Source: Branchiostoma lanceolatum
Lineage: Eukaryota; Chordata; Leptocardii; Amphioxiformes; Branchiostomatidae
Assembly: GCF_035083965.1 (NCBI RefSeq)
Contig: NC_089726.1
Coordinates: 14,389,501-14,453,500 of the forward strand
Reading direction: 5' to 3'
DNA: 64,000 nt
Part shown: positions 24,601 to 32,402 of the stretch, one piece after another
Numbering within the stretch: the stretch's first letter is position 1
How the letters are laid out: each line of letters starts with the position of its first letter
Notes under the pieces: generated by a model
The model's input: only the letters and a program-made list of their open reading frames with translations
Databases searched by the model: none
What the model was told of the DNA's origin: nothing
Program-made: the position numbers and the translations under genes

Positions 24601-25643
24601 TTCGTATTTTGGGCGATATCTCCCGATACCAACGCTGGAATTCGACAAAAAAACAACCGTCCGAAAGCCAACTATCTAGCCGCCATCTTGAAAAAAAATT
24701 ATAAGATTCTATTGGGCCGATAAGGAACTATGGGAGAAGACGTCCAAACAAATTGGCGAAATAAGTTAAAATCTCTCAGACATCAAAAACTACTCAATAG
24801 AAATTGGATTCAAAGTTCCTAAAGTCTAAAGTATGTATAAAACTATTGTTTGCTACGTAAATTAGACCAAAAAGTCCATAGGTTCAAAGTTCAATGACCG
24901 AAAGCAACCTATACATACACGTATCAAACGCGGGTAATTTGAAGCGCCGTGTTCGCGGTCAACTCGTATATTATTCAGATTTTCAAAGCGAACTAATGTA
25001 GTTTGCGTGTGCATGTATTTTTTTCTTAGTGCGATAATCAGATCATGCGTTATTTTGTGCAAGATTTGTGTTGTTGTTATTTTATACCGCCCGGCTAATG
25101 GCACCCCCGCTTGTGGGCGGGAAACTTTTGCATAACAACGCTGACAGATCCATAGCAACGTGACCACCGTGGTGACACTTACCTTGAGGCACCGTAAACT
25201 GAAGCGTAGATGGTTCCGGTAGTCCGCAATCTTCCTGCTGGTGTTCTCCAGATCCCTCACTGAGCTCAGGCAAATCTTACCGTAATGATCCTTGATACGT
25301 CGATGAAGATTAGACATCCAGGTAATAAGATACGCCAAAAAGCAATTACTCAAACAACTGGATATGATTTTGGAAACGGTCAGACGTTTCAAGTAGCATC
25401 CACTACTTTTCGTCAGTAATTGTGACCTCTCACTAAATACGCGTAGATAACAACAAGTAACCTTTCGACCCAGGTGCGCTTGAGAGCTAGACCGAGGAAA
25501 AGCTGAGGAAAAGCTCCCCGCGGGCCCGTTAACGTTAACGTTACCACAGTCGACGACCTTACGTCAACCCAACAGCTAAGATGCAGTGTGAAAATTAACA
25601 TCAAATGACTATCAACATTACCTAAGATACAGGTCTTTTCCAT
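15697..25643 (-). CDS. Four-CUB, LDLa, single-pass membrane protein
   Basis: 13 coding exons on the minus strand, in transcript order: 25643-25622, 20471-20307, 20020-19778, 19579-19437, 19176-18978, 18849-18713, 18538-18286, 18137-18102, 17940-17764, 17467-17279, 16895-16788, 16561-16384, 16057-15697. They sum to 2211 nt (736 aa plus stop) with consistent phases. A 7-codon first exon (MEKTCIL) joins exon 2 (GLILVLSWW) to give a signal peptide. Then come CUB1 ([11 protein letters not shown]...), CUB2 (lacks the second Cys pair), CUB3, a 12-residue linker exon, CUB4, an LDLa module ([18 protein letters not shown]), a transmembrane helix ([17 protein letters not shown]) and a Pro/His-rich cytoplasmic tail ending with a PPVY motif. 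Each CUB is split by one intron. The order CUB-LDLa-TM resembles NETO proteins, which have two CUBs, but orthology is not shown. Likely a cell-surface receptor or co-receptor; ligand unknown. Confidence 0.88.
16096..16214. mobile_element. Near-perfect fold-back (MITE-like) insertion
   Basis: Two 57-nt arms (16096-16152 and 16158-16214) are reverse complements with a single mismatch around a 5-nt loop. The 8-bp direct repeat GCTCTATC stands at 16088-16095 and 16216-16223, consistent with an 8-bp target duplication of hAT type. It sits in the last intron of the CUB gene. Confidence 0.75.
17578..17650. repeat. Intronic block shared with 20058-20130
   Basis: About 75 bp from AGCAACAAGAGCCTC through the RE1-like core to GGAACTATGG recur at 20058-20130 with roughly 85% identity by eye. 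Both copies lie in the phase-1 intron that splits a CUB domain (CUB4 and CUB1). This could be a conserved element kept after domain duplication, or two copies of one dispersed repeat. Confidence 0.6.
17618..17638 (+). promoter_or_regulatory. RE1/NRSE-like site, CUB gene intron 9
   Basis: TTCAGCACC, a 2-bp gap, then GGACAG, as in the REST/NRSF element RE1 (left half TTCAGCACC, right half GGACAGCGCC). The last four bases of the right half differ at three positions. It lies in the intron splitting CUB4, inside an 80-bp block also present in intron 2. Confidence 0.4.
20098..20118 (+). promoter_or_regulatory. RE1/NRSE-like site, CUB gene intron 2
   Basis: Same core as the intron 9 site (TCAGCACCAAGGACAGGG), with one change in the first base of the left half. 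It lies in the intron splitting CUB1. Confidence 0.35.
20551..20671 (-). repeat. Penelope-like element 3' direct repeat (pLTR)
   Basis: Identical by eye to 25297-25417. In element orientation it carries the hammerhead core followed by the start-codon context ATGTCTAATCTTCATCG, then ends at the target duplication. Confidence 0.85.
20609..20692 (-). ncRNA. Type I hammerhead ribozyme in the 3' pLTR
   Basis: On the minus strand the core boxes are CTGACGA (20670-20664), stem II AAGTAG/CTACTT with loop TGGATG (20662-20645), GAAA (20644-20641) and GTC at the predicted cleavage site (20639-20637). Inner stem I pairs GTCA with TGAC, and an outer stem I pairs CAACTG with CAGTTG across an internal loop. 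Stem III is reduced to almost nothing, as known for hammerheads of Penelope-like elements, which are thought to act best as dimers. The 5' repeat has the same core (CTGACGA at 25416-25410), but genomic flank replaces its stem I strand. Confidence 0.75.
20842..23058 (-). CDS. Penelope-like reverse transcriptase with GIY-YIG endonuclease
   Basis: A 738-residue open frame. The N-terminal 170 residues are helical and charged. The reverse transcriptase shows [29 protein letters not shown], the motif A Asp in YDVCSLFTC (near residue 331), [11 protein letters not shown], and the catalytic YVDD near residue 432. A GIY-YIG nuclease follows (about 630-715): [17 protein letters not shown] with paired Cys, then the conserved Arg, Glu and Asn positions. 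All catalytic residues I can check are present. The ATG used is only the first Met in frame. The upstream family-like sequence (about 23170-23051) is in another frame, so this copy appears to have lost its natural N-terminus to a small indel near 23050. Confidence 0.88.
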   Translation of the reverse strand: MSTKLDGLNARKSNLEQVLRERLSEETFAETKEFITRGQLSQHEKGKSRQKSKFERLQQKQVNSTADSDPNWRSSSPNPQTTTQTRTDERWVKNLSSHTLTEPEKSLLSRGLNFAVTPNKIPNIDIVTETESAIRRAHMSYKQAEALRTKVATTLKVSKPPASNITREEQTALKDLATNQDIVILPADKGRCTVVLDREQYDRKIQDLLGDKDTYKPLKRDPTTKFKREIIEALKKLETDEALDHVTYLKIKPKSEQPPAFYGLPKIHKQDVPLRPIVSGIGSVTYGVASFLAKILGPLVGKSQHHVQNSADFVNKIKDIQLDEDDIITSYDVCSLFTCIPPKEAVSVVREALEADNTLADRTKLSVDQICKLLDLCLGCTYFTYKGQFFQQLHGCAMGSPVSPIVVNLYMEKFENKALSTFKDTPPANWFRYVDDTWCRLKKRVADDFFEHINQIDDNIKFTQESSQDNMLPFLDTKTIIEKDGRLQFEVYRKPTHTDQYLAFDSHHPLEHKLAVIKTLFHRADNIITSDTAKTDEHRHLRGALGKCGYQRWTFNKALKPSDQSKKTAKCTPLTNRNKANITIPYVQGVSEKLRRIFQNFNIATNFKPQSTLRQRLVHPKDRPRKGSKADVIYRLKCEEPNCHNTYIGETSRSLNERYKEHCANRYSSAIFHHLKHNQGHSFNLESTDILDREPRWFERGVREAIYERIYNPTLNRKGGLRVELSGTWDIALGANQH
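23171..25182. other. 2.0-kb interruption inside the Penelope-like element
   Basis: No coding region is recognised. The segment starts at the donor-like GTAAGT (minus strand). Its edges carry an 11-bp perfect inverted repeat (CACGGTGGTCA at 23172-23182, TGACCACCGTG at 25161-25171). It could be an intron of the element or a nested non-autonomous DNA element. Confidence 0.45.
25183..25317 (-). pseudogene. N-terminal coding segment of the Penelope-like element
   Basis: 45 codons open from the ATG inside the 5' pLTR ([14 protein letters not shown]... to LRFSLRCLK), matching in style the start of Penelope-like proteins. The segment ends at a strong splice donor (AAG|GTAAGT). Similar coding text resumes at about 23170 ([14 protein letters not shown]), 2.0 kb away, but no acceptor keeps the frame. 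Either a retained intron with a damaged junction or a nested insertion separates the parts. Confidence 0.6.
25297..25417 (-). repeat. Penelope-like element 5' direct repeat (pLTR)
   Basis: Copy of 20551-20671. It supplies the hammerhead core boxes and the ATG (25317) that opens the N-terminal coding segment. Its outer edge abuts the flank AATTGT. Confidence 0.85.
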
Positions 25644-26116
25644 TTGTCAGCATAGCGGCCTACATCTTCATTGGTTTACAAGCAGGTGATGTGTCAGTCG
25701 TCATCCTTTGAAGGTTAGATTGTTGACCGCATACTCACAAGAGCAACCTGTGCCCTTGCGGTATGTAGTTAGAACAACAAGAACGCTGTTCTATAGAACA
25801 CCCTTCCGAAAAGAGCCACCATTCGAAAATCGCTTGGAACACTGTTGCGTCATGATGATGTCTTACGTCACGATTGATCTCGTGTTGTAGTTTGTGGACT
25901 GTGCCGTCATATGTATGCTTTTCCTCACTTCACTGACTAACGGGACGTACTCAAGGAAACATTTCTTACGTCACAATGAATAAAATCCCAGAGGGCCTTC
26001 TCACGCACTTCTTGCCCAGCGGGCCGGGAGGGGCCCATGCATTCTTCACGGCATTTCTAGCTCGATGTGAGACGAAAGACCTGCAAGTCTTCAAGGAGTA
26101 ACCCTCCCTCGCACAC
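25644..26116. promoter_or_regulatory. Divergent promoter region, CUB gene and MARCH gene
   Basis: The start codons of two divergent genes are 474 bp apart, so this stretch should hold both promoters. Two CRE/ATF-like motifs CTTACGTCA are visible (near 25862 and 25968). No TATA box is obvious. Regulation is inferred from position only. Confidence 0.5.
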
Positions 26117-27560
26117 ATGGAGACAGCAGCATGGGTGAGCAATGGACAGGTCAACGTCATTAACAAAGTATGTCGTACTTCTACATTCCAGAAATACATT
26201 TTTGTCAGATATAGTTTGTGAGGATGTATGATAACTAACGTAACAATTTTCAGCACTGTGTTTAACTTACGTTAGCGTTAATAACGTTACAATGTAAAAT
26301 TGCATGGTAAGCAAGTGAAGTTTGTTTCGTTTATGTAAACTCACATATAACATTATCACCAATTTGTGTAGTCAAAACAATTGGTGATGATGTTATATGT
26401 GAGTTTACATAAACGAAGCATTTTGTATTCAGCACAATATCTCCCACCTTCTTTGCTCTTGTGTTCTAAACAGTGATGACCATAAATGTATCCATCATTC
26501 CATGTTGTTTGCAGGGCTTGAACAAACAGCCTTCGGTCTGCACTTCGGCGACATTGGCGCAAGAACCAGTGATACAGACTACGCCTTCCAACACCAGCAT
26601 AGACGCCGAAATCTGCCGTATCTGCCACAGCAAGGAGGACCTCACAAACTTCAAGTACTGACACAAGTTGTGCTTTGTACAAAACAGCAGCAAATCCTTA
26701 CATTATTCTTGCAATATATTAATGTAACGTTCATTCTCACTGTATGCAAGTTTTGCTTTCTACGGGTCAATACAGAATACTAGTAATCTTGCCAAATCTA
26801 TCTTTTGAGAATTCTACTTTGTTGAAAACTATTAGTTTGTCAATGTCCCTTTTCTCCTTCCGGTAGGCCACTGGTATCACCATGCGCATGCTCAGGATCC
26901 GTGCAGTTTACCCACCTGGGCTGCCTGTCCCAGTGGCTCCGCAACAAGGATGCACCTAGCGATCGGTGTGAAGTCTGCAAGACGAAATTTGACAATGACG
27001 TAGTACAGGTGAGGTTGTCTGTTTCTTATTGCATGTTTCAATATGTATCATCAATATAACATAACTTGTATGTGAACTCGAACCTAAATATTTTTTGTCC
27101 CTTGTGGTAGATTCAAATAAACAATACTCAACCGCTACAAATTGTGTCTGCTGGTTTTGATAATTGTCAACTTGTTGTTGATTATACGTTCCCTTTCCAA
27201 CAGCGATGTCAGGCTTTGACGGAAACAAGCGAGTCTTCCTCGGAAACCGAAATCAACCAGTCCCAAGCGGATCCGGATGCATCTCTCGGCGGAGTAGGCG
27301 TACCCATCTTGCTCTTCTGTTCGTTCTTCTCCCTGTCGTTGCTAGGTTACACTTCGTATATTCTCATTTGCTATTTTCCGAAGAACATAGACTGGCTGTC
27401 AATGTTGTCGGTCACGTTGTGCATCGTGTTGTCGATAGCTATGCTTGTGGTGGCGTTTTTCTGCCTAAAGTCAATTGCAGCTGAGATCGGGAGACGCCTA
27501 GCGACCAAGACAAGAGCAGAAGAGGTGGGACAAGAGCTCACCGAAGTCGTGCATTTGTGA
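26117..27560 (+). CDS. MARCH-type RING-CH E3 ubiquitin ligase, two-pass membrane
   Basis: Four coding exons: 26117-26134, 26515-26654, 26867-27008, 27204-27560. They sum to 657 nt (218 aa plus stop). The first exon is only six codons (METAAW), chosen because its donor TGG|GTGAGC fits the phase of exon 2; it is the least secure part. The RING-CH (C4HC3) domain spans about residues 39-87: CRIC, CAC, HLGC, CEVC, with the Trp of SQWLR typical of the family. Two hydrophobic helices follow (ILLFCSFFSLSLLGY and SVTLCIVLSIAMLVVAFF), then a short cytosolic tail. MARCH proteins ubiquitinate membrane cargo in endosomes, ER or plasma membrane. The order RING then two spans fits the MARCHF1/2/3/8-like groups, but I cannot choose a subfamily. 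Confidence 0.88.
26326..26417. repeat. Fold-back repeat in MARCH gene intron 1
   Basis: 39-nt arms (26326-26364 and 26379-26417) are complementary with one mismatch around a 14-nt loop. It is probably a small MITE. It lies about 100 bp before the exon 2 acceptor. Confidence 0.7.
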
Positions 27561-27678
27561 GGAACAAATGTGACGTGACCTGCCCATACAGGCCATATTG
27601 TGCAATGCGTTTTAAAACAATTCTTGAGGCAGTTTGTCAACCTGTGCGTGTTTTCTTTGCGATTGCTCTACATCATTG

Positions 27679-27684
27679 AATAAA
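27679..27684 (+). terminator. Poly(A) signal, MARCH gene
   Basis: AATAAA 119 bp after the stop codon, followed by a GT-rich stretch (AGTGTGC), as expected for a cleavage site. Confidence 0.65.
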
Positions 27685-28304
27685 GTGTGCAGTATACTTA
27701 TTGTCATCTTTAATTGTGAACACGTACAATTAACGGTGCAAAATCACAACAGGAAGTTAATTGTGCATTTTAAGCAATAATTTACACACTAGGAAAAAGT
27801 CTAACACCCCTTTATCAAATATGATGTCATAGATACCACTGCCCACTCTCTCTTACCCCTTACTGGATAATCTTGTCTCGTGATTAGTGGCGGTTGGATT
27901 GAGAGCTTGCAGACAGATAATTGCGTAAATGCTAAGAGGAAATACATGCAATGCACAAGCTTGCCCCTGCACCTGCCATCATGGTAACAAGCGGATAGCA
28001 TCTCTATCAATGCGCGTTGCATCATGGGAAATTCACAGGTGTCCCTGGAAATAACTAGAAGGTCACATGATCGTCCACGAACTAAATCTATTCACATACG
28101 TATGCTTGCAGGTAGGTGTACATCTGGTGTGTTACGCCGAAGGATGATAACGGTTAAAGGGTATAAGACACCAATGACATCAACATTAGGAATATCCGGA
28201 AATTACATAACACATAATACTATTGTTGAATAACATAGAAATTTTCACAACATATTCACACTTTGGATGTTATTGAACATCGAACCATCATACCTCCAGC
28301 TTTT

Positions 28305-28602
28305 GATTCTTCCCACCAGATAATTACATTAATCAGTGACTTGCCAGCTCATGACGTCACACTGAACATGACAGCCGATTTGGAACTTTGCACAACGGCT
28401 CGGAAATAACGTTATTTTTAAAAGGAAACGAAATAGATATTGTTATGTTCTTTGATTTAATGTTATCACGATAATAATACACTGTTTGCTCTTTATATAA
28501 TGTTTTTCGCAAGCCGTTGTGTAAGGTTCGGAACCGACTGCCGTGTTCATTGTGACGTCATGAGCTGGCATTAGTCACTGATTATCACCTGGTGAGAAGA
28601 TC
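28305..28602. mobile_element. MITE-like element with long terminal inverted repeats
   Basis: The ends GATTCTTCCCACCAG (28305-28319) and CTGGTGAGAAGATC (28589-28602) are inverted. Arms of about 70 nt (28330-28400 and 28512-28584) continue the inverted repeat with scattered mismatches. The core is AT-rich and non-coding. Confidence 0.65.
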
Positions 28603-29335
28603 AGATAAGAATGAAGAGCTGGATCCATGGAAGTATGGTTTCTGATGGTTCGATGTTAGATAACATCAGAAGGGTGTGTATTTGTTTTAAACGTTTATAT
28701 TCCTTCAATGATGCTATTCGTATTTCAGATAATAAGAAAATGTTGTATTTTGGTGTCTTATACCCTTTAAGATATAATTATGGCACCAAGTCCTTCAGAC
28801 AACTGTCCAGGCATCTACATTTTGTACCCAGGAAATCGAGCTAAACTGATGTGGGACCACAGCAACTGACGAGACAGTACCGTCATTAGTAACTGAATCA
28901 AGTTCAAGTTCATTGAATCAAAACAACCTGGTCTTAGTCTGCCATTAGAGGATATTTATACGCTGCGGGTCTATATTGGAGCTGTTGATGCCATGTACCA
29001 CATTTTAGAGGAGGAGAATATACACATGAAGGGCTTTGATACATCATGTTATGTCATGCCTGGGCCTGATACGGGTGTTCCGGACCGTGTGATAACTATC
29101 CGGGTCACATAGGGTTCGGAAGTGTTTTCACACAGGCTTCCATAGAATATTTCGAACGCATTTCGAGCGCACCGGTTGTGCGGCCGTCGGAAATTCGAAT
29201 ACCGGATTCGGAGATTGGAATCAATGTTGCTACAGTTTCTTGTTCGAGGACACAAAACTCCCTCAACTTCTGGAGCATTCCGCATTGAAATGTATGTTTT
29301 CTCGGGTGGGTATGACCAAGGTATGACATAAATAA

Positions 29336-29476
29336 AATACAACACGTTGTATTCCGCATCACCGTCGGTCCCAGCCCTCCCGCGGGTCGGATCGCCCTCC
29401 GGCCTACGGCCGTCGAGCGATCCGACCTGCGGTCGGGCTGGTACCTCGGGTGATACGGAATACCCCGTGTTGTATT
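29336..29476. repeat. GC-rich imperfect palindrome
   Basis: 60-nt arms (29336-29395 and 29417-29476) pair with about a dozen mismatches. The outer ends read AATACAACACG and CGTGTTGTATT; the inner part pairs GGTCGGATCGC with GCGATCCGACC around a CG-rich loop. Its GC content contrasts with the AT-rich surroundings. Confidence 0.6.
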
Positions 29477-30650
29477 CTATATGTATCGCGCGCATAACAT
29501 CAGCATGGTATTAGCGACGCGAAATCAATTAAACTTTTCTTATCTATGATCACTTAAATCTATTTCTCTTTCCGATCGGAGCTGATCTGTGAATATCGAA
29601 ATGATAAATCTGATGTCACTACGTAATCATACCCGCATAGATATGCACACAGAATGTCGATAACGATGTTGTTATAAAGTTATTTTGTGACAATGTTATT
29701 TATTTATAAAGCAACGTAAGGCCGAATAAGTGGACACGTGCATCTTTGCGTGAGATGACAGGATTAGCCATTACTGTTGTAACGAAAAATGGCAGTACAA
29801 CATAAACGAAATATTCTTGACCTCAAATCGGTGGTGACGTGGTTCTTTGTTGCTCTCTTTGCGACAGAAAGAGTTTGATGAATAATTGAATCAAAGCAGG
29901 CATTTATCGTACAAACAGGATGTTTGGTTGTACTGACGCCTGCCGCTCGGCACGTACTCCTTAGTAAGATTCTTTCCTACTTTTACATCGTTTTTCTGTG
30001 CTGTGTTTTGTCGTGGTGTAAGTAAGTAAGTGCAGGTGAGTCTAATGCTAATTTTGTTGTTGTTGACTTGCCATTTTCGTATGCTCGTTCTGTTTTGCTT
30101 CCCAACACCTTACGTAGAATCTACCTAGTACCTGGCAAAGAGGGCACATGAAGACTGCAATATAATAATAGTACAGTTGATAATTCGAAACGCCCTCTTG
30201 TGTTCGCACAAAGTTATGAGCTTTGTACAATATTGACTACTAGTACAAATACTTTCAAGCTAATACGAGAGCACATGCTAACGTAGTATACAATGTACAT
30301 TTACGGATTTCCTATAAAAAAGGCATTTAATCTTTTTCGTTATGAATCCGTAATATTGGCAATTGAAATACTTTTCCCCCACTCTATGTAGGTGTCAGAT
30401 CATTAAAAGTCAATTTCAATGGGAAAATCACTATATGTGGAGGCCTGCGCTGGAGGATTACATAGGTTAATGTTTGATTATATGGGTGGAAATGCCGTTG
30501 TGGACATTAGTCTACAATATCGTGTATTTGGTTTGTGTTTCAGTACAATTGTACCTGTGCAAACTCATGACAGCTCATCCGGCAGACATCATTTGGAAGA
30601 AAATAGTAATGTAGTTATTCACGTCATTTCCTGTAGCCTCGCTTCCAGTG

Positions 30651-32402
30651 ATGTTGAGACACTGTCACAGGGCCTTCGTCGCGTTCGTTGTAATCGCCAC
30701 GGTTGGAATGATCATCTGTTCACACAGCCTGTTTAAGGGGTAAGAAAACCTTGTGTTTAAAATTTAGTCCACTGACTTTTTCTGTGAAACACAAATGGTA
30801 AATCTTAAGAGAGTAACATTATGTTCAATAGAGCACTGAGGGCTCGGAACAATGTTGCAAGATATCTCTGTCTACAAAGCATCACATTTTGATGGAACTC
30901 GTATTACTTGCGGTATCATACATTATGTATTTTGATAAATATATTTCTGCAGCAACACTGGGCAAAGCCATCCGCGGCGACTGATGGGAGCTGTGAACCA
31001 CAGTCAATCATCTGGCGCCACGTCATCCATAAGGTGGCCAAGATGCAAAGAGAGGAGGCGGGTAGCTTTCGCTAAGAACCACAAAGTAGGAGGAGACACA
31101 GTGAAGAACATTCTCAGCCGTTATGGCTACACCAGGAAACTCAACTTCTTACTCCCGCGCTCTCTCGTGGCCAGTATGACGTATCCGTACAGTCTTTACC
31201 CAGAATTCTACCTGCCGGCACCCCCGAACCAGACCTTCGACATGTTGGTGTACCACACTGTGTACAACAGAACACGTTTCAGACAGATCCTCCCCAGGAA
31301 CACTGTCTATCTTACCATCATCCGCGAACCCTTAAATCATCTTAAGTCCATATGGAACTACTACGGGCTACAAAATAGATTCCTTATCAAATCTAATGGT
31401 GAACATGCAATTTTGACGTTTCTCAACAATCCAGAAAAATATGACAAAACGTGTGGCCATGGTCATCATGTTCCCTACTGTCTCACCCAGAATTCTGTAT
31501 CGGTCGACCTTGGATTTCCCGCAACAGACAACAGGCGTGTGACTCTTGGTTGTGACGCGGACGAAAGAGAGGTCATTACTCAGAAATTTCTGCGGACAAT
31601 CCACGACGATTTTCACTTGGTCATGATTACGGAATACTTTGATGAGTCGCTCGTCCTGCTGAAGAGGCTGATGTGTTGGACGTTACAGGACATTCTCTAC
31701 TACAAGGCCAATGTGCGCCATTACGCCGCCAAGAGAACACATATCCCACCAGACGTCAGACAGATCCATAAAGAATGGAGCTACGTGGACTATTCTCTCT
31801 ATCATCATTTCAATCGAACCTTTTGGAAGAGGGTACAAGCGGCTGGCAATGATTTTTGGGGAGAGGTGAGATATTTTAGACGCATTAATCAGCAAATGAG
31901 AGAAATGTGCGACATTGCCTCACGTCTGAACCCATGTCCCGTCTCACTGCAAACTTTGGTCGTCAATGATACAAGATGGAGTCCGGGGTTTACAATGGAC
32001 CGTGAGTTCTGCTTACTGGCGAAAAGAGACCTTAGTTGCTACTATTCACTGCAAACCGAGCGAGCAGCAAAAGCGCTGAGACTAAACCGTAGCAACATCC
32101 ACTTGTACGGGGGTATGGGACCTAGAAACAATTTACAGAGGTCTATATCAAAATCAGCTATATCATTGAAAAGATTGACCAAAACTGGGAGCAGAAAAGA
32201 TGCAATGTATCATGCAAATGTACACAAACTGAGCGGACAAGACGTGGTGGGACCGCACTGCCTGTACTGTAGCCTGGATAACTGTAGACCGTTCGACTAC
32301 TTGACTCATTTCTACAAGGACGGGCATGTCAGCAGCGACACCTATCGGACCATCATGAGGAGAATCAACCTAAAGCTTGCCGGACGATGTAACGTCCCGT
32401 AA
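30651..32402 (+). CDS. Galactose 3-O-sulfotransferase-like, copy A
   Basis: Exons 30651-30739 and 30953-32402 (phase-2 intron) give 512 aa. The short first exon encodes a type II signal anchor (AFVAFVVIATVGMIICS), so the enzyme should face the Golgi lumen. A stem follows, then the sulfotransferase domain: 5'-phosphosulfate loop KNHKVGGDTV (about residues 71-80), 3'-phosphate motif VYLTIIREPLNHLKSIWNYY, then the family blocks TEYFDESLVLLKRLMCW and YVDYSLYHHFNRTFW. The family moves sulfate from PAPS to O-3 of galactose on glycolipids or glycans; the acceptor here is unknown. The loop differs from the usual K-T-H-K-T-A form. An acceptor-like AG just before the ATG suggests a non-coding upstream exon. 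First of three tandem copies. Confidence 0.87.

Larger units (their letters stand above)
20551..25417 (-). mobile_element. Penelope-like retroelement, apparently complete
   Basis: A 4867-bp insertion in intron 1 of the CUB gene, in the same orientation. Its ends are 121-bp direct repeats that look identical (20551-20671 and 25297-25417). The six bases AATTGT flank it on both sides (20545-20550 and 25418-25423), as a target-site duplication. Inside are a reverse transcriptase ORF with a C-terminal GIY-YIG endonuclease, an N-terminal coding segment starting within the 5' repeat, and hammerhead ribozyme cores in both repeats. This combination is diagnostic of Penelope-like elements. Identical repeats suggest a fairly recent insertion, though the coding frame carries lesions. 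Confidence 0.88.
27685..30640. other. Intergenic region with fold-back elements
   Basis: No gene is recognised between the MARCH gene and the first sulfotransferase. The stretch contains fold-back elements at 28305-28602 and 29336-29476, listed separately. Any non-coding 5' exon of the sulfotransferase gene would also lie here. Confidence 0.5.
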
